This document shows, piece by piece, positions 1 through 12,792 of a stretch of DNA of 64,000 nt. The notes below the pieces were generated by a model that was not told the DNA's origin, made no database searches, and saw only the letters and a program-made list of their open reading frames with translations. The stretch covers positions 6,275,546 through 6,339,545 of the forward strand of contig NW_024881300.1 in assembly GCF_018691265.1 (NCBI RefSeq), written 5' to 3'. A program made the translations under genes and the position numbers. Every line of letters begins with the position of its first letter. The first letter of the stretch is position 1. Source of the stretch: Tyto alba (taxonomy: Eukaryota; Chordata; Aves; Strigiformes; Tytonidae).

Positions 1-3000
1 TTTTGCTTGCTTTTCAAATGGCTTACAGCCCTGCAATGATGTGTCTGATTTTTTTTTTCTTATACAGCATTTTTTGAGGTGAGAAACAAGAGACTGGTAT
101 GATTATCTGAGCCTTGGAATTGTGGCAGAAAATGTAAGCATAATTTAAATATCCAGTAGATATTTCTTAACTGTGATACTGTTGAGCACAAAATAAACTT
201 GATTAATATGCATCTGTCTAGCCTTTTTAAGAACTGTGTATCAAAGGATAAAGCATTCACAGTTTGTACAAAGCATGAGTCTGTAGCCATATCAATATCA
301 CTGTACTTACACTTCTAATCTTTCCTCTGAGTATCTCAACTTTCCTTGGTGGCTGGCATCAAACTTTTTAAAAAGAGATTATTAATATCCACATTTGAGT
401 TTGAGAACCTTCACCTGAACTTCTCTGTGTGATATCTGATAGAAGAAATAGTATGAAAAAAGAATGTTAGCTCTTTTAATATTTGAAGTATAAGAGTAGA
501 ACAGGATACAAAAAATAGAAATATACTGGGTGTATTTTGTGATCACTTACAATACAAATTAGAACAGACTTACTGGGTTCTATTTGGCAGAAAATGGCAA
601 CATTACACAAGAAGGCAGATATCATGTCTAAATATGGGCAGGGATAAATCTAGCCAAAAACCCAGTCATGGATGCAGATGTCCCTGCTGAAGTTTTTGCA
701 CCTGCGCCATTTGGTTTCCAAACTGACCTCATGACTGGCCACAATGGCTGCCTTCTCTTCAGGAGCCAAAAGAGGAAGAGGCTTAAGTGGGTCCATATGG
801 CACACAACAATTGACAGCAAAGATGCATTGCCAACTTGGTATTGCAACTACGGTTTGTATTTCAATGTGCTGTGGAATTGGTTCACTATTCACAGAAGAG
901 CAAGTACTGCCAGGAGCAGCTTAATCTATGAATTTATCTAATTATGTCCTAAAAGCACTGGAGAACTGCAGTATGATTTCAGATGTTGTGAGATGAAGCC
1001 AAAGTCAATTTAACCTGAACTGTGCAAATTCCAATTTGCATCCAGAATCGAGAAGTTGAGCTTCCCTTATCTATATTGAAAAAAAAAAAAAAAAAGAATA
1101 AAAAAAAAAGAAGTTGTACTCTACTGCATCTTCTTTTGGTTAGGAAGCAGAATATAGCATCAGTTGATTTCCAGGAGTTAAAGAAAGATGACAAAAAAAT
1201 TACAAATAAGCTATTGAACATGGTTATCTGTGACCTTGAACAACTTTTTATTGTTTTTCCTTTCCACCTTGGACTTTGTAATAGAATTTATTTTAAAGCA
1301 ATGATACGCATATGAAAAGAATAAAAGACTTTTGATATAATTGCCATGAAGCTAGAAAATCAAATGATATTACTGTAAAATCCTTGTAATAGCCTAGGCA
1401 ATAACTTGACTGTGTTTGAGTGCCATAGCTCTGCTTGTTCAGTAGGTGTTCATTATGTAGCTTTATTGGTTATTTTTCCCTTTTATCATCTGTTGATAGA
1501 AGGTACTTAACTATTTATGAGTCTCTCCAAGGGTGAAGTTTGCTATTTCCTGGCTGGAATTATAAGTGAGAGGAAAGTAATCATACTGGGTAGTGAGACA
1601 CCTGTGTGTATTTGTTCCAATGTGATCTCGAGAAATAAATTTATGTATGTGAGTCATTCTTTCCACCTGAAGACAGGTACCCAGTTTAGGTAGGACATTG
1701 CGTTGTGACTGTGGTATTCATGTTGACTTATAGGAGTCAAACACATACTTACATTTGATAACCCAAGTAGACATTTGTTCATAAAGTTATATTTAAACTA
1801 CATCTCTTTAGGGTAAAAAAAAAAAATAAAAATAAAAAAAAAGTGAGGAATTCCTTTAGTTGGTGTATCTCTGGACATGCTGATTTTACTCAGAAATGCT
1901 GTGGTAGGATCTGAAGTATTACTGGAAAATGCAATATTGTATGATATTGAAAGAGTCACTAAAAATACATAGCAGATGATCTGAATATAGTTTTCCATCA
2001 GGTTTTATTGGGCTCAGAGTTGAGCCTAAAAAATGGCAGTAATTAAAAAGTTTCAAATTGTTTACTTAAGTAATATTTACTCAGTGATTTTTATTTTTTT
2101 TTTTTTTTCTAATATGGAAAACTATTCCCACCCCATTTTTCCAGAGGATGTGTCACTACTACTTAGTTTGTGTAGCTCCTCTTTTTTTTTTTTTTTTAAA
2201 CCTGCCTGTCACTGCCATAAGCTCACATTCAAATTTGTCCCCTTCTCCCAAAGGTATTTTGGCATTCACACTTTTACATCTTTACACAGAAAAATGTTAC
2301 TTCCAAAGATCCACACTTTCGAACTATAAGCGAACATAACCTTGCATAGTCAACCTTTTACAGAGCTGCTGCAAACAGATTTTTAAATAATCTTATCACA
2401 AAGCCCATGCAGTTATGCAGATGACATAGTGATCAGGAATGGAAAACCTAGACTCATGGGGTTTTTACAAGTATAATAATATTCGTCCTGCCATCAAATT
2501 CTCTATGAAATGCTTCTATACCCTCAGTGCTCTCCTAAGCACTCTGTAAAATCTTTAAAAATTAAAAAAATAAATAAATCTAATAGTCTACAAACTACAG
2601 TACATAGAAGCAATCTCTGTATGAACAGCAGTCAATCCAAACACGGCAAACCATTTTTAATATACAACCAAGTCTTCAGACATCACTGAATGTGCCACAA
2701 GCAGAGATTATACCTATCTTATATTAAGAGTTTTCTTCAACAAGGCTATTCTAGGGAACTCAAATATATTTTCAAAAGGCCAACTAATTGCTTCAATCTG
2801 GGAAGAAACCCTACTGATTATATACATCTCATTGTAACATAAAGTTTAGGAACACACATGGAAAAATCATTAAACAATGATTTTTATCTTTATAAAATTT
2901 ATATTATATAAAAATTTATGTTAACAAGACTTCACCCTTCCCATAATGTCCTCATATAGCCTTTAACTAGGCACACTCTTGTTCAAGTCATAATGAGAAA

Positions 3001-3690
3001 TAAATTCCCTGCAGTCTAAAATTTACCAACTGAATGGCCCTAAAACCAGACCTGAGCAGAATCATAGAGATGGTTGACACATTCCACTGTGCCCACAGTA
3101 AGTAGCCTCTGACAGCACAAACCCATGAAAATCTCTGAAACAGTATATATTTTTTCCATTGTGGAAAACTCCCCAATGATATTAAAAAATCACTGCACAC
3201 CAGAATGATCTAACACAGCTGATCAGATGTAGATAGAAGTGCAGAATATCCACTTACTTGCTGGAAAAATTCCTTACCAAGTAGTCACTTCTCTGTTCTT
3301 TAAGTTTTCAGGTAGTCACCAAAGAAAATACTTCCTAAAGATGATAATGAAAAGGAAAGCTCTTAATTTGAGTTAATAACAAAACCCAGAAATACTGGTT
3401 TAATAAATAATGTCATCATGTTTCACAGATGGTAAACATTATTTTTCTTCCTCTTTGTACTAGAAAAAGCCACTTTATAACCTGTCCTTTCCTGCAAGCC
3501 ACTGTCCAAATAATACTCTCTGTGCCACAAGTACCTTCCATGTTCTTCTGCCAGTGATTTTTTTTTTAAACCAGTAAGTATTTAATTAAGCTCTGCGTGT
3601 TTCCTCTTCTATACAGTCAAATGCTTCCTTCCCTATGGCCTCTAGCAGCCAGTGCACTGTGGAGACTTGCAAGACTGTCCTTTTCTGTGG
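1..3690. other. AT-rich non-coding stretch, no gene seen
   Basis: Open frames here are short and lie in all frames. None has a recognisable domain or a convincing run of splice sites. The only structure I see is homopolymer and A/T-rich tracts, for example a broken A-tract at 1079-1113, an A-rich tract at 1815-1842, T-tracts at about 2092-2109 and 2182-2197, and a T-run near 3558. The candidate peptide at 1022-1315 runs through the A-tract and is dismissed for that reason. The stretch is consistent with intergenic or intronic bird DNA. Confidence 0.7.
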
Positions 3691-3695
3691 CAGTG
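3691..3695. repeat. Target-site duplication, left copy (CAGTG)
   Basis: The five bases CAGTG directly before the LTR are repeated exactly at 4315-4319, directly after it. A perfect 5-bp duplication is expected from retroviral integrase and fixes the element ends. Confidence 0.85.
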
Positions 3696-4314
3696 TGTTT
3701 TGCCAGTTGACGGGGTTAACACAAAGGACACACACACCAAGCTAAAGAAACAGGCTTATTTTACTTTAGTTTAAAGCAGCAGAAAGAATAAGCAAGGTAA
3801 TGCACCTAGTCATTGCTACATAAAGCTGGCTATAGTGATTAAGAAAGATCCATCACCAGTTGCCCTCCTACTTTACCACCCCCCCGCCCCGTGCGCCAGC
3901 CGGGGAGCCCCGTCCCAGCGAAGGGTCGCAGAGCCTGTCCCGGCAATGGGAAGTCCCACGCAGGGCGCCCGCTCGTAGGGGAGGTCTGCGTCTGTGCTGG
4001 GAGAGGGCCCGGCTTTTGTACAGTTTAACAAACAAATCTATACAAAATGCACGGGAGATAGCTGGTAGATTGACATGCCTCACTCAGGTGTGGCCGGATC
4101 TGGCCAGGATCCGGGCATGTCTGAGGAGTCTCCATTTTTCTTTACCTTTGGGATTTATAGTTACTTCCTGTTGTTTACTTACAGTTTTCAGGGATTGTTC
4201 CCAGGGTTGCATTTCACGCTGATAAGATGCTGGTTGCTGGTCAGGGAATTCACTCAGAAGTCAACTTTGGTTTGAGGCCTATTGTTTGGGCCCCTTTTTT
4301 TTCTTTTTGTTTCA
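3696..4314 (-). mobile_element. Solo LTR of an endogenous retrovirus
   Basis: This 619-bp element is flanked by a perfect 5-bp duplication (CAGTG). Read on the minus strand it begins TGAAACAAAAAG and ends GGCAAAACA, so it has the TG...CA termini of an LTR. On that strand a TATAAA-like box lies near 4150-4157, a GC- and CpG-rich block near 3885-4010, and an AATAAG-type polyadenylation signal at 3755-3760 followed by a GT-rich run. These fit a U3-R-U5 order. No gag, pol or env sequence lies on either side, so this is a solo LTR left by recombination between two LTRs. A 5-bp duplication is common for ERVL-type (class III) elements in birds, but class I elements can also give it, so I leave the class open. 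The open frames at 3860-4222 and 3868-4083 lie inside the GC-rich part of the LTR and are not genes. Confidence 0.88.
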
Positions 4315-4319
4315 CAGTG
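4315..4319. repeat. Target-site duplication, right copy (CAGTG)
   Basis: Exact second copy of the 5-bp sequence at 3691-3695, immediately after the LTR's terminal CA. Confidence 0.85.
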
Positions 4320-6905
4320 CTAGAAAGAGATGATGTTGCCATACCTCATCCAGAATCCTTTTATCTGACACGAGGATGCCATGTTGAAAAATAGATTCAA
4401 ACTGTAGAAAGGGAGGTAATGCTCAAAACCAAATGCTTTGTACTCAGAGGTAAATGGAGGTGTATCCCTTGGAGACAACCCATTCAGTGGTGCACAGCCT
4501 GTGCAGAAAGCTGAAAGCAATTCTGTAGCATTGATTCAGCACCTAAGGGACCAAAGGAGCGAAGTGTGGGCTGCAGGAGTTTGACCTTGTGTTAGATTCC
4601 ACTGAGGAGCATGTCATATTTCAGTCTCCTCTGAAGAGCAAATGTAAGAAGGTCATTCAACCTTCATGGCAAACTTCCTTAACATTTGCCTGCAGCAGAA
4701 GCCCTATCATCATGTCTGTGAGAAGGGAAATTATAGTAAACAATATGGGATGCACATCTGATTTTCACAAAACGATGTTGATCTTCTGAGAACTACCCTT
4801 ACTTTGACTAAGCATAGGAAGATCGTATAGTGTTATCTTCATTGATTTGTGAGCTTCCAGGGAAGGGTTTTCTCTCTCTTTTTGTAGTTTCAGCACAATG
4901 TGACTTGAACAATGGTTCTTCTGTCTGCTGTGGTGGAGGAGTGTGGGTTTACCCATTTGTAAGCAGTGTAGGGAGCATCTAAGTGTCTGTGTGAGTACTA
5001 GGTGAAAGTGGTTTGTTCATCTTGCGCTCCTACCACAAGAATATCAAAATCTCAAGCAAATACAGCATGGCTCTTTTACAATCAGCACTAGAAGAGTGTA
5101 CAGTGGCCCTAGAAACTGTTTTCTTGAAATTGTATATTACAGTACATATTACACCTGCTACAATACTTTCTTCATACAAAATAGATCTTAAAAGTCACTT
5201 TCTGGTTTTATTTATTATTGAAAACTCTTATATGCAAAATTTGAATGTCACTTGGATGTGAAGTTCATATAGCTATGACTTTCCTTTGTAAGATTTGATT
5301 ATTGCAGTCTTTCAGATGACCCTTGTATATTGCTTATGAATTCTACATTTGACTTAAGCTTTTTGTGACCCTTTTTTGGTGACAACTTTATTGAAAACAA
5401 ACCCAACTGTTTTCTATTACGTGCTGCTGTTACTATAAAAGCTCTTGAACAAGCAAGAAAGCAGTATCTCAACAATCCTCACCATTTTCTGCATTATTTT
5501 AAGACCAGTCAATATATGTAACAAAAATAGATACATTGGGTTAAACTACAAGCTATTGGGTGGACAACTTTATCTTTCCTGTCCTGTAATTGCCATGATT
5601 CAGCTGTGATGACTTCATCACTTAGCAGAAAAATGCATCTTTCCAATTGGCTTCATATAGTTTTGTACAACTCCAGTAGATAATTTGGTTGTGTATCTGA
5701 AATTTGTCTATCATGTATTGCTAAGACAAGACCAAGACTCCTAAGCCATCTTAGGCTATACCCCTGTGAACACATAGACTGAACCTCCATATATAACTTG
5801 AAGCAATAAAAAAAAAAAATCCAGTCTGCCAGCTACTTGTAATACATTCATTATATGAATTAGAATTTGTGAAGAAAGGTATATGCAGAAGAAAGAGAAA
5901 TTTAAGTGTTAGGAAAATATTTTACTTACATTTGTTTATTAGAAGAAAGAGATGGTGTTTAGAAGTCACGGATTACAATTTTCCTGTGATATTTTTTCTC
6001 TCATCTTAAAATGTTAAATATAAGGTTGTTTTATGACATTTTCTTTAGTAACTTCAAAATATCAATTTGCCATAACTTATTAACCTTGAAATAAGTCTAG
6101 TGTAGCAACGTGTATAGACTACCATAATGTTATGCAAATTCTCATTGTAGTTAAAAAATAAGCCAATATTAAATGATCTCATTATTTTAAACTTTCTCAA
6201 ATGACAGATTAGTGTCAATAAATTAACAGTTTTTATCAGATATTTGGGGTAATAGTATTTTTAGTGTGGCTGAACACAGCATTTTTAGATGCTAATGGCA
6301 TGCCTGGGCCACTTCTGACCACTTATCACTCATGACAGTGGCCTGCTGAGCAATTAAAGGAGGCCTGAGGAGACTCTGAGTGGGATTCCTTGTCTTTTGT
6401 AGAGGTTTTCCTTTCACCTGCATTACCCTACCACTTGGGAGAGCAGTCCCAGAGGATCACGACCAAACTCAAGTATGAGATAAGGTTGAAACAAAGGGAG
6501 GTCTGTCAGAGTTTTAGGTGGATCAAGAATGCTCTGTGGCACTTCCAGCATTGAAATGGCAGTTGCAGAAGGTTTTAAGACAGTTTTGTACTCCAGTACC
6601 TTAGCAGGATTCTTTATTTTGGAAGTATCTGTTTGTTGTCTGTGTTTAGAGATACATAGATTATTTATAAATTGAGAAAATGATAGTACACCTCAGCAGT
6701 AAGGGTTATGTAGGTGATAATTAAAAAGAAACATCTGTTAGAGATTATAAAGGCAAGTCTTTACCATAAAAGCAATGAGCTAACCCACACTGGAGGAAAG
6801 AACTGGAATGCATGAGGAAGTTACAGACTGAGTCTTACAGGACCCAAGAACCTTTCCAGTTGGGACTGGTTCAGATCCTTAGCAGATATGCAAAAACCGT
6901 GGAAA

Positions 6906-6959
6906 AGTATAAGAAACGTATAAGAAACATATAAGGTAACATATAAGAAAACATACAAG
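6906..6959. repeat. Short tandem array, ~11-bp unit (ATAAGAAACAT-like)
   Basis: Four to five imperfect copies of an approximately 11-base unit related to ATAAGAAACAT follow each other here, with small indels between copies. It is a minisatellite-scale local duplication with no coding potential. Confidence 0.7.
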
Positions 6960-9019
6960 ATACAGTTATATGTGGCGATTGTTCTTAACGTATAAAAGTC
7001 CATACTAAAATCTATCTACATTTATAGTTCAGAAGTTTCAATAGCTTTATGTGCCTTTTAGTCTTTTTGTTGACAGTAGTGAGGTGGTGAATGCCATAAA
7101 ATATTTTGATTCTACATTTTTTTAACTTAATTACAAAGAAAAATCAAATTAAACAGTCAAACAGCATGTTCTGTAAAGCTACTGTAGTCTCAGTTCAACA
7201 ATTTCTGCCACAGGTTTATGAGCTTTGTCCATTGTTATTGTGGTAGTACCATACTGACCTTTCCTTGGCCCATCTGGTACGCTTTTCAAATGAATGTTGC
7301 TGCTAACAATGCCTCAGTTCAAGCTGATGGTGGAGTGCAATTTAGTCATTGTTCACCAATGATTAATCAAGAAGAGATTTCATAATGAAGTCAGCATTAA
7401 AATGTATGGGCATGTGGCAAATCAGATTGAATGGCAATATCTGAGAATATATAGCATCATATTGTTAGATTTCTTTTGTGGTTTTCACTCTCCTGGGGAC
7501 CTGAGTATAGACTGTGATATGCTGAGAGCCCTGTTTATTTTACATCTTAAATGATTAGTGGAAGATTAAACTTTCATGCTAACTGAAAAATATAATGAAA
7601 ATGCTAAATGCTGGGCTCCCTATCTAAATATTATTAGCTTTTACATGATGTATTTGGTTCTTTTGTTCTTGCTGACTCACAGTCCATAACCTTTCTTTTG
7701 TTAACACATTTTAATTCCCTGTTCAGTATCCCTAGACAAAAAAGCATTGTAATATAGTATTGGAGGGAAAGAGAAAAAATAGCCTAAAAAGAGAAAATAA
7801 TGGAGAAGAACTATTTTTAGGTGCTTTCATTAAATATAAACACAATTAAGAATAGTCAGTAGTGGATGAGAAGATGAATTATATTAAAAATTACTGTAAT
7901 TTTTGTATCACAGAAGGGAAGTTATAGCTAAAACTGGTTCACATTAGGTAAAAGTGTGCCTGTACACTTGTGCACTGTAGCCTGTACCTGATGCTGTCCT
8001 GCATTAAGGACCCAGGTCAAACCCACTTGCCATGAATTGCCACATAAACTTGTACATTCCAGGATAGAGGAAACAAACTAAACTTGGGCATATGTAGATT
8101 TTAGATACATCCTTGCTACCTTCCATTCCAATTTTGTAAAGGCTCTCTCAGGCTGGTGTCATGAAAAATCTTGTAACAGAACTATTGCTCAAGCAAATGG
8201 TGATGCAGAATTTCCAAAGTAATAGGATCCCTTATAAAAAACAGCAGCTGGCATTGTTAAGAGACTACCCATTTTAATCTCCAAAAGGCAAATGCCTTGT
8301 GGCCATGTATATCTGATAATTCAGTCAAAGGATTCATACAGATGCCAGGGAAGGGGAAAGTGAAAAGAAGCACTGAAAGGAAAGAGAAAAGGAGATGATG
8401 CTATGCTGTGTAGAGAATACAGTACCAAATGCATAGCCAAATGTTCCATATACTTCGGGGAATATTTTTGGGGGGGGTTATGTATAATGCTTTATCCTTT
8501 AACAAAAAGTCCTGAGATCTTGCCTGTCCACTGTCTTGAAGATGCAGTTTATTTATTAATCATCAGTAGTCAGTTAAGGATAAAAACAGAAACCAAGTGG
8601 CATGTTTCATCTTGAGTTTGAAACAACAACTAGAAATCCGACTTGAACAATTTATTTTTTAAAAAAAGGTGAAACAAAAAAAGTTCACCACAGGAGCTAT
8701 TTTTGTCATGGTCATCTGACTGCCGCTGGAAAACCTTCAACAGAATGTGTCAAGGAAAAGGTAGAAGAGGTTTTCATTTGACAAAATATTTGTGTTTAGA
8801 GCAAAGCATTTCTATCTCTGTAGTTTCTTACAAGCAAAGTGGTGATTGCAAGTGCAAACCCTGTTACGAGTAGATGGATCTGCATTTGGGGGGAAAAAAA
8901 AAAAAAAGGAAATTAAAGTTGCTTCTTTCCCTTCTGTTGTAGACAAGATTGTTATTGAGAGACTGATGGGAAGCAGCTGATTCTTTTTTTAGTTGTCTAG
9001 TGGATGCATATCTAGATTT

Positions 9020-9064
9020 AAAAAAAAAAAAAAAACAAAAAAAAAAAAAAACCAAAAAAAAAAA
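9020..9064. repeat. A-rich low-complexity tract
   Basis: About 45 bases of adenine, interrupted only by one C and one CC. No retroposed gene body can be recognised upstream, so I call it low complexity and not a processed-pseudogene tail. The lysine-rich and phenylalanine-rich frames at 8864-9185 are artefacts of it. Confidence 0.85.
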
Positions 9065-10214
9065 CATTAGCAATATACTTTCCTGGTATAATTTCAAGAA
9101 GTGGAGCTATTGGAAAGTATGGATCTTCCTTTTTAACAGCATATATTTTGACATCTTTTTATTCAAGGAGAGCCAAGAGGTTTAATCATATCAGGGAAGG
9201 TCCAAGACACAAATTATACTAAGGTTTCAGGTCTCTATTAGTTTTTTTTTTTCATATTATAGCCATCTACTGACTTTCACTAAAATGTTCCTACACTTAC
9301 CACCGTAAGACATCCACAAAACATTTTAATCATTAAAAAAAAAAAATAAAAAATCCCTATGGTGTATAGATCCCAAACGCAATGCAATCTGAATTTTAAG
9401 TTAACAATATATCTTGTTCCAAGAAATATTTTTCATGAAAGCCTTTATGAAAGACTTGGTTGTTGGATATGAGATCCCCATCTTCTTGAATATGCAGCAA
9501 AAGCCAGCATGTTTTATTCAACGAGTCAGATCAGTGAGTGTATTCAGACTATAAATTTGTACATTATGTACAGATAAAAAACATACAATGACAAGAAACT
9601 GGCAAAGAAATTTCCAGTTGAATTTTTTTGTTTGGGTTTATAAAAATAACTGTGGTGCATCAATTACTCCCTATTGCCATGGATACAACTGATACTTTAT
9701 TATATAACTGTACAGCTGTGCTCAGTTCTAATATGAAAAAGACTTTTTCATCTTTCTATTTCATAGTTACTGAACTGAGATAATAACAGCTCCTTTTACC
9801 TATGAATGTATTCAGTTTCTTTACCATTCTCTAAAGCATTATTGATTAGAATTTCATTAAGGCATTTATAATAAAATCTATAGTAAATGCTTCTGTTCTA
9901 CTACAAAGATGCTATGGATGAAGTTCATTCTGTTACATCCTACACGTGCAGCAAAGGTATGTACCAGAAGAGTGCTATTAAGGTTAAAAAGTCAAGCATT
10001 CAAAAATTGCAGATTATCCAAATTCAGACTATATTGTTCATATACGTTATGATGCAGCCTTCAATCAGATAAATAAGTTTCCTATACCTTATTTAATTTG
10101 GACTGTTCTAACAAACAATAATTCTGACCCCCAAAAGTTATAATTCTGATATGATACTGATAAAATATAATTCTGATGGGCTTTTCGATAGAAATTATCA
10201 CTGTTGTGTGGAAG

Positions 10215-10290
10215 CCTTTATACACTTAGTGTTTTCTCACAAAAGCCCTGGATAGTAATATTCCCATTTTACAGCTAGGGATCTAAAACT
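10215..10290 (+). repeat. MIR/CORE-SINE-like remnant
   Basis: The segment contains CTCACAAAAGCCCTGGATAG and then CCCATTTTACAGCTAGGGA. This parallels the central part of MIR SINEs (CTCACAA..CCCT..., then CCCATTTTACAG.TGAGGAA). It is short and diverged; assignment is by remembered consensus and not by alignment. Confidence 0.45.
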
Positions 10291-11384
10291 TTGAGAAACC
10301 ACTGTTGCAAAATTGATACTGTTCTGGATTGTAAAATTAGAGCCCTCCGTGACCTGATCTTTCCTAGTACTTGTATGGTATTTGAACTCTTCGAAGCATT
10401 GCGTTTGCAGCCCTGGCTCCTAGAGTGAGCTCGTGCTGGGAACCGAGCCTCTGACATTGAGGGGCATGCAGTTAGCAATATCCTCAGGGAAATTTGGCTT
10501 AGAACCGCCTTGCTATTTATGTAGCATCTCACACGCCTGCTTGGCAGAAACAGGACAGAATAGTTCTTACTGAGTTACCTCCCTATTCCTCCAACTCTCA
10601 CATCCTTACTACCATTCTATTCTAGTCTCCATGGTTATCAAAATCCCCATTGTTTCTAATATATGACTGTTAAAACTTTCATACCTGATCGCTACCTCTC
10701 AACTGTGTGACAGATTTCAGCTGTGGTACTGGCTATTATCTTTTGGCTATGTTAGCTATAAAGTTCTGGGTATACTGATAGACTTCTGAAGTAAATTATA
10801 TTTTATATTGCACAGACATTTTTGCATTCCTTTTAGAGAAGTAGAAATACTTTTAATGCTTTTTGTGTTACAGATAGAAAAGTGCTTTTCTACTTGTACA
10901 GGACATTTAATAATAGTGCAAATTAATAACACCAGTGAGAATGCAGAGGTACTCACATATGCAAGAGATAAAGTTTAGGCTTATGGTTGATGTGGCTGAG
11001 GGGAGAAATAGTTTGGGGAGCAAGGCCAAAATGGCAAACAGAATTTACAGAGCTATGCCTGACTATAGCTTGGGGAGAAGTACCAACACAACAGGACTGT
11101 CACATACCTATTGCCAACATCATTAGTCTCAAGTTTGACATGTTTTTCTGTATGTTGTTTTATTACATAATTAGCGTAGAAGGTGGGAAGGGAGAAGATA
11201 TTTTCCTAATTAAATAGAAAGGTAATTTTCTAATAGTAGAAAAGGGAAGGAACTCAGTCTTCATGGTCGTGTGCTGCTCATGCATGCCAAAAAGTAAATG
11301 CTCCAACATGTTACAAGGAATCGAAACATTCAGGCGTTTTCCTATATTAGGAAAAACAGAGAAACAGAATATCACTACTAGTTA

Positions 11385-11961
11385 CAGTGTGGCCAGCAGG
11401 ACTAGGAAAGTGATCATCGCCGTGTGCTCGGCACTGGTGAGGCCGCACCTCGAATACCGTGTTCAGTCTTGGGCCCCTCACTACAAGAAACACATTGAGG
11501 TGCTGTAGGGTGTTCAGAGAAGGGCAACGAAGCTGGTGAAGGGTCAGAGCACAAGACTTGAGAGGGGCGGCTGAGGGAACTGGGGTTGTTTAGCCTGGAG
11601 AAGAGGAGGCTGAGGGGAGACCTTATTGCTCTCTACAACTGCCTGAAAGGAGGCTGTAGGGAGGTGGGTGTCGGTCTCTTCTCCCAAGTAAATAGTGATG
11701 GAACAGGAGGAAATGGCCTCAAATTGTGCCAAGGAAAGTTTAGATTGGATATTAGGAAAAATTTCTTCACTGGAAGGGTCATCAAGCATTGGAACAGGCT
11801 GCCCAGGGAAGTGGTTGAGTCACCATCCCTGGAGTTATTTAGATTATGTGTAGATGTGGTGGTTAGGGACATGGTTTGGTGACGGACTTGACAGTGTTAG
11901 GTTTACGGTTGGACTTGATCTTAAAGGTCTTTTCCAACCTAAACAATTCTGTGATTCTGTG
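11385..11961 (+). mobile_element. 5'-truncated CR1 LINE
   Basis: CR1 is the dominant non-LTR retrotransposon of birds; its ORF2 encodes an endonuclease and reverse transcriptase. Only the 3' end is present. The start encodes a block reading [12 protein letters not shown], found near the C-terminus of CR1 ORF2. A second frame (11586-11882) reads [20 protein letters not shown] and then [20 protein letters not shown], both hallmark CR1 blocks. A stop codon after IEVL (near 11507) and a frame change separate the two parts, so it is dead. The 3' end is AATTCTGTGATTCTGTG, the typical 8-bp CR1 tail. The left edge at about 11385 is abrupt, as expected from incomplete reverse transcription. I do not assign a subfamily. 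Confidence 0.95.
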
Positions 11962-12707
11962 CTCTGTAAGTAAGTCTATATTTCCTTTTTTTTAGATTGC
12001 ATAAGAACAGATCACAGAAAACCATACAAATATGCAAATATGTGCAGCCATTAATACCTGTAGATAAACGTACTGATAAATTGATTATCTCAGTATGGCT
12101 ATAAGCCAGCTCTTTACAAATACAGAGGTATGTAATAAATTTTGACAGTTTTAATGGTTTATTGCCTAATGTAGGCACCTCCTCCTTTTCTTGGGTAGCA
12201 CTGCCACAAATGACATAATGAAGGAAATTACACTTGTGGAGACTCGGTTTAATAACTCTACTTATGCTTCCTCCTAAGCACTAGAAATTCTGTGGAAAAA
12301 GTGATATCTGTATATGCATACACATGCTTATATTCACACACAAACACACATATACTTGTATACGTATTTATGGCTGCAGTAGCCCTACTGGGACGATCAG
12401 TCTGGGGCAGTAATGTTGCTGCTTGAAGTTGCACTGAAGTGTGAATCCACTCTGGTCCAGAGAAGGAGAAATAGAACAGTGGCATAAAATGTCTTTTACC
12501 TCATTCTTTTAAGCATCAGGACAAATAACTGGGACCTTTCTATCTTAAGAGGGTTTTTTCCTGTAAAATTCTACTACCAGCTAAAGGCAAGTTGGGCTAT
12601 GCAAGGCCTTATACAAACTAGAGTTTAGATCAGATTTTATCCAGAGGACATCACAGCCAAGACCTTATATTGAAGGAAGAATGGACCTTTACAGGATGTG
12701 TTTATTA

Positions 12708-12792
12708 CTTTTGTTTTGGTTTGGTTTTAGTTTGTTTTGGTTTTATTTGTTTGTTTCTTTGTTTTTGTGTTGTTGTTGTTGTTGTTGTTGTT
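12708..12792. repeat. T/G-rich low-complexity region with (TTG)n
   Basis: An irregular TTTG/TTGG-rich stretch passes into about eight perfect TTG triplets near its right end. The frame crossing it encodes a cysteine/phenylalanine-rich string that is purely a repeat product. Confidence 0.9.

Larger units (their letters stand above)
4320..10214. other. Non-coding stretch, no gene seen
   Basis: About 5.9 kb without a recognisable exon, RNA gene or young transposon. Open frames are all under about 85 codons and look random. It holds a short tandem array at 6906-6959, a G-run at about 8470-8477, an A-run near 8889, a long A-rich tract at 9020-9064 and A-runs near 9330. The rest looks like ordinary AT-rich unique sequence. 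Confidence 0.65.

Noticed and set aside
3045..3080. AATCATAGAGATGGTTG resembling a minus-strand CR1 3' end
   Set aside because: The sequence that should follow in a CR1 (GGAAGGGACCTT-type block) is absent.
3860..4222. 120-codon plus-strand open frame (and the minus frame at 3868-4083)
   Set aside because: Both lie inside the GC-rich part of the solo LTR; stop codons are rare there because of composition.
4534..4560. REST/NRSE-like site (TTCAGCACC)
   Set aside because: Only the left half-site is good; the right half is not at a proper spacing.
8864..9185. Phe-rich and Lys-rich open frames
   Set aside because: They are translations of the long A-rich tract.
9672..9686. X-box-like ATTGCCATGGATAC
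   Set aside because: Only one half-site matches; the second half is altered.
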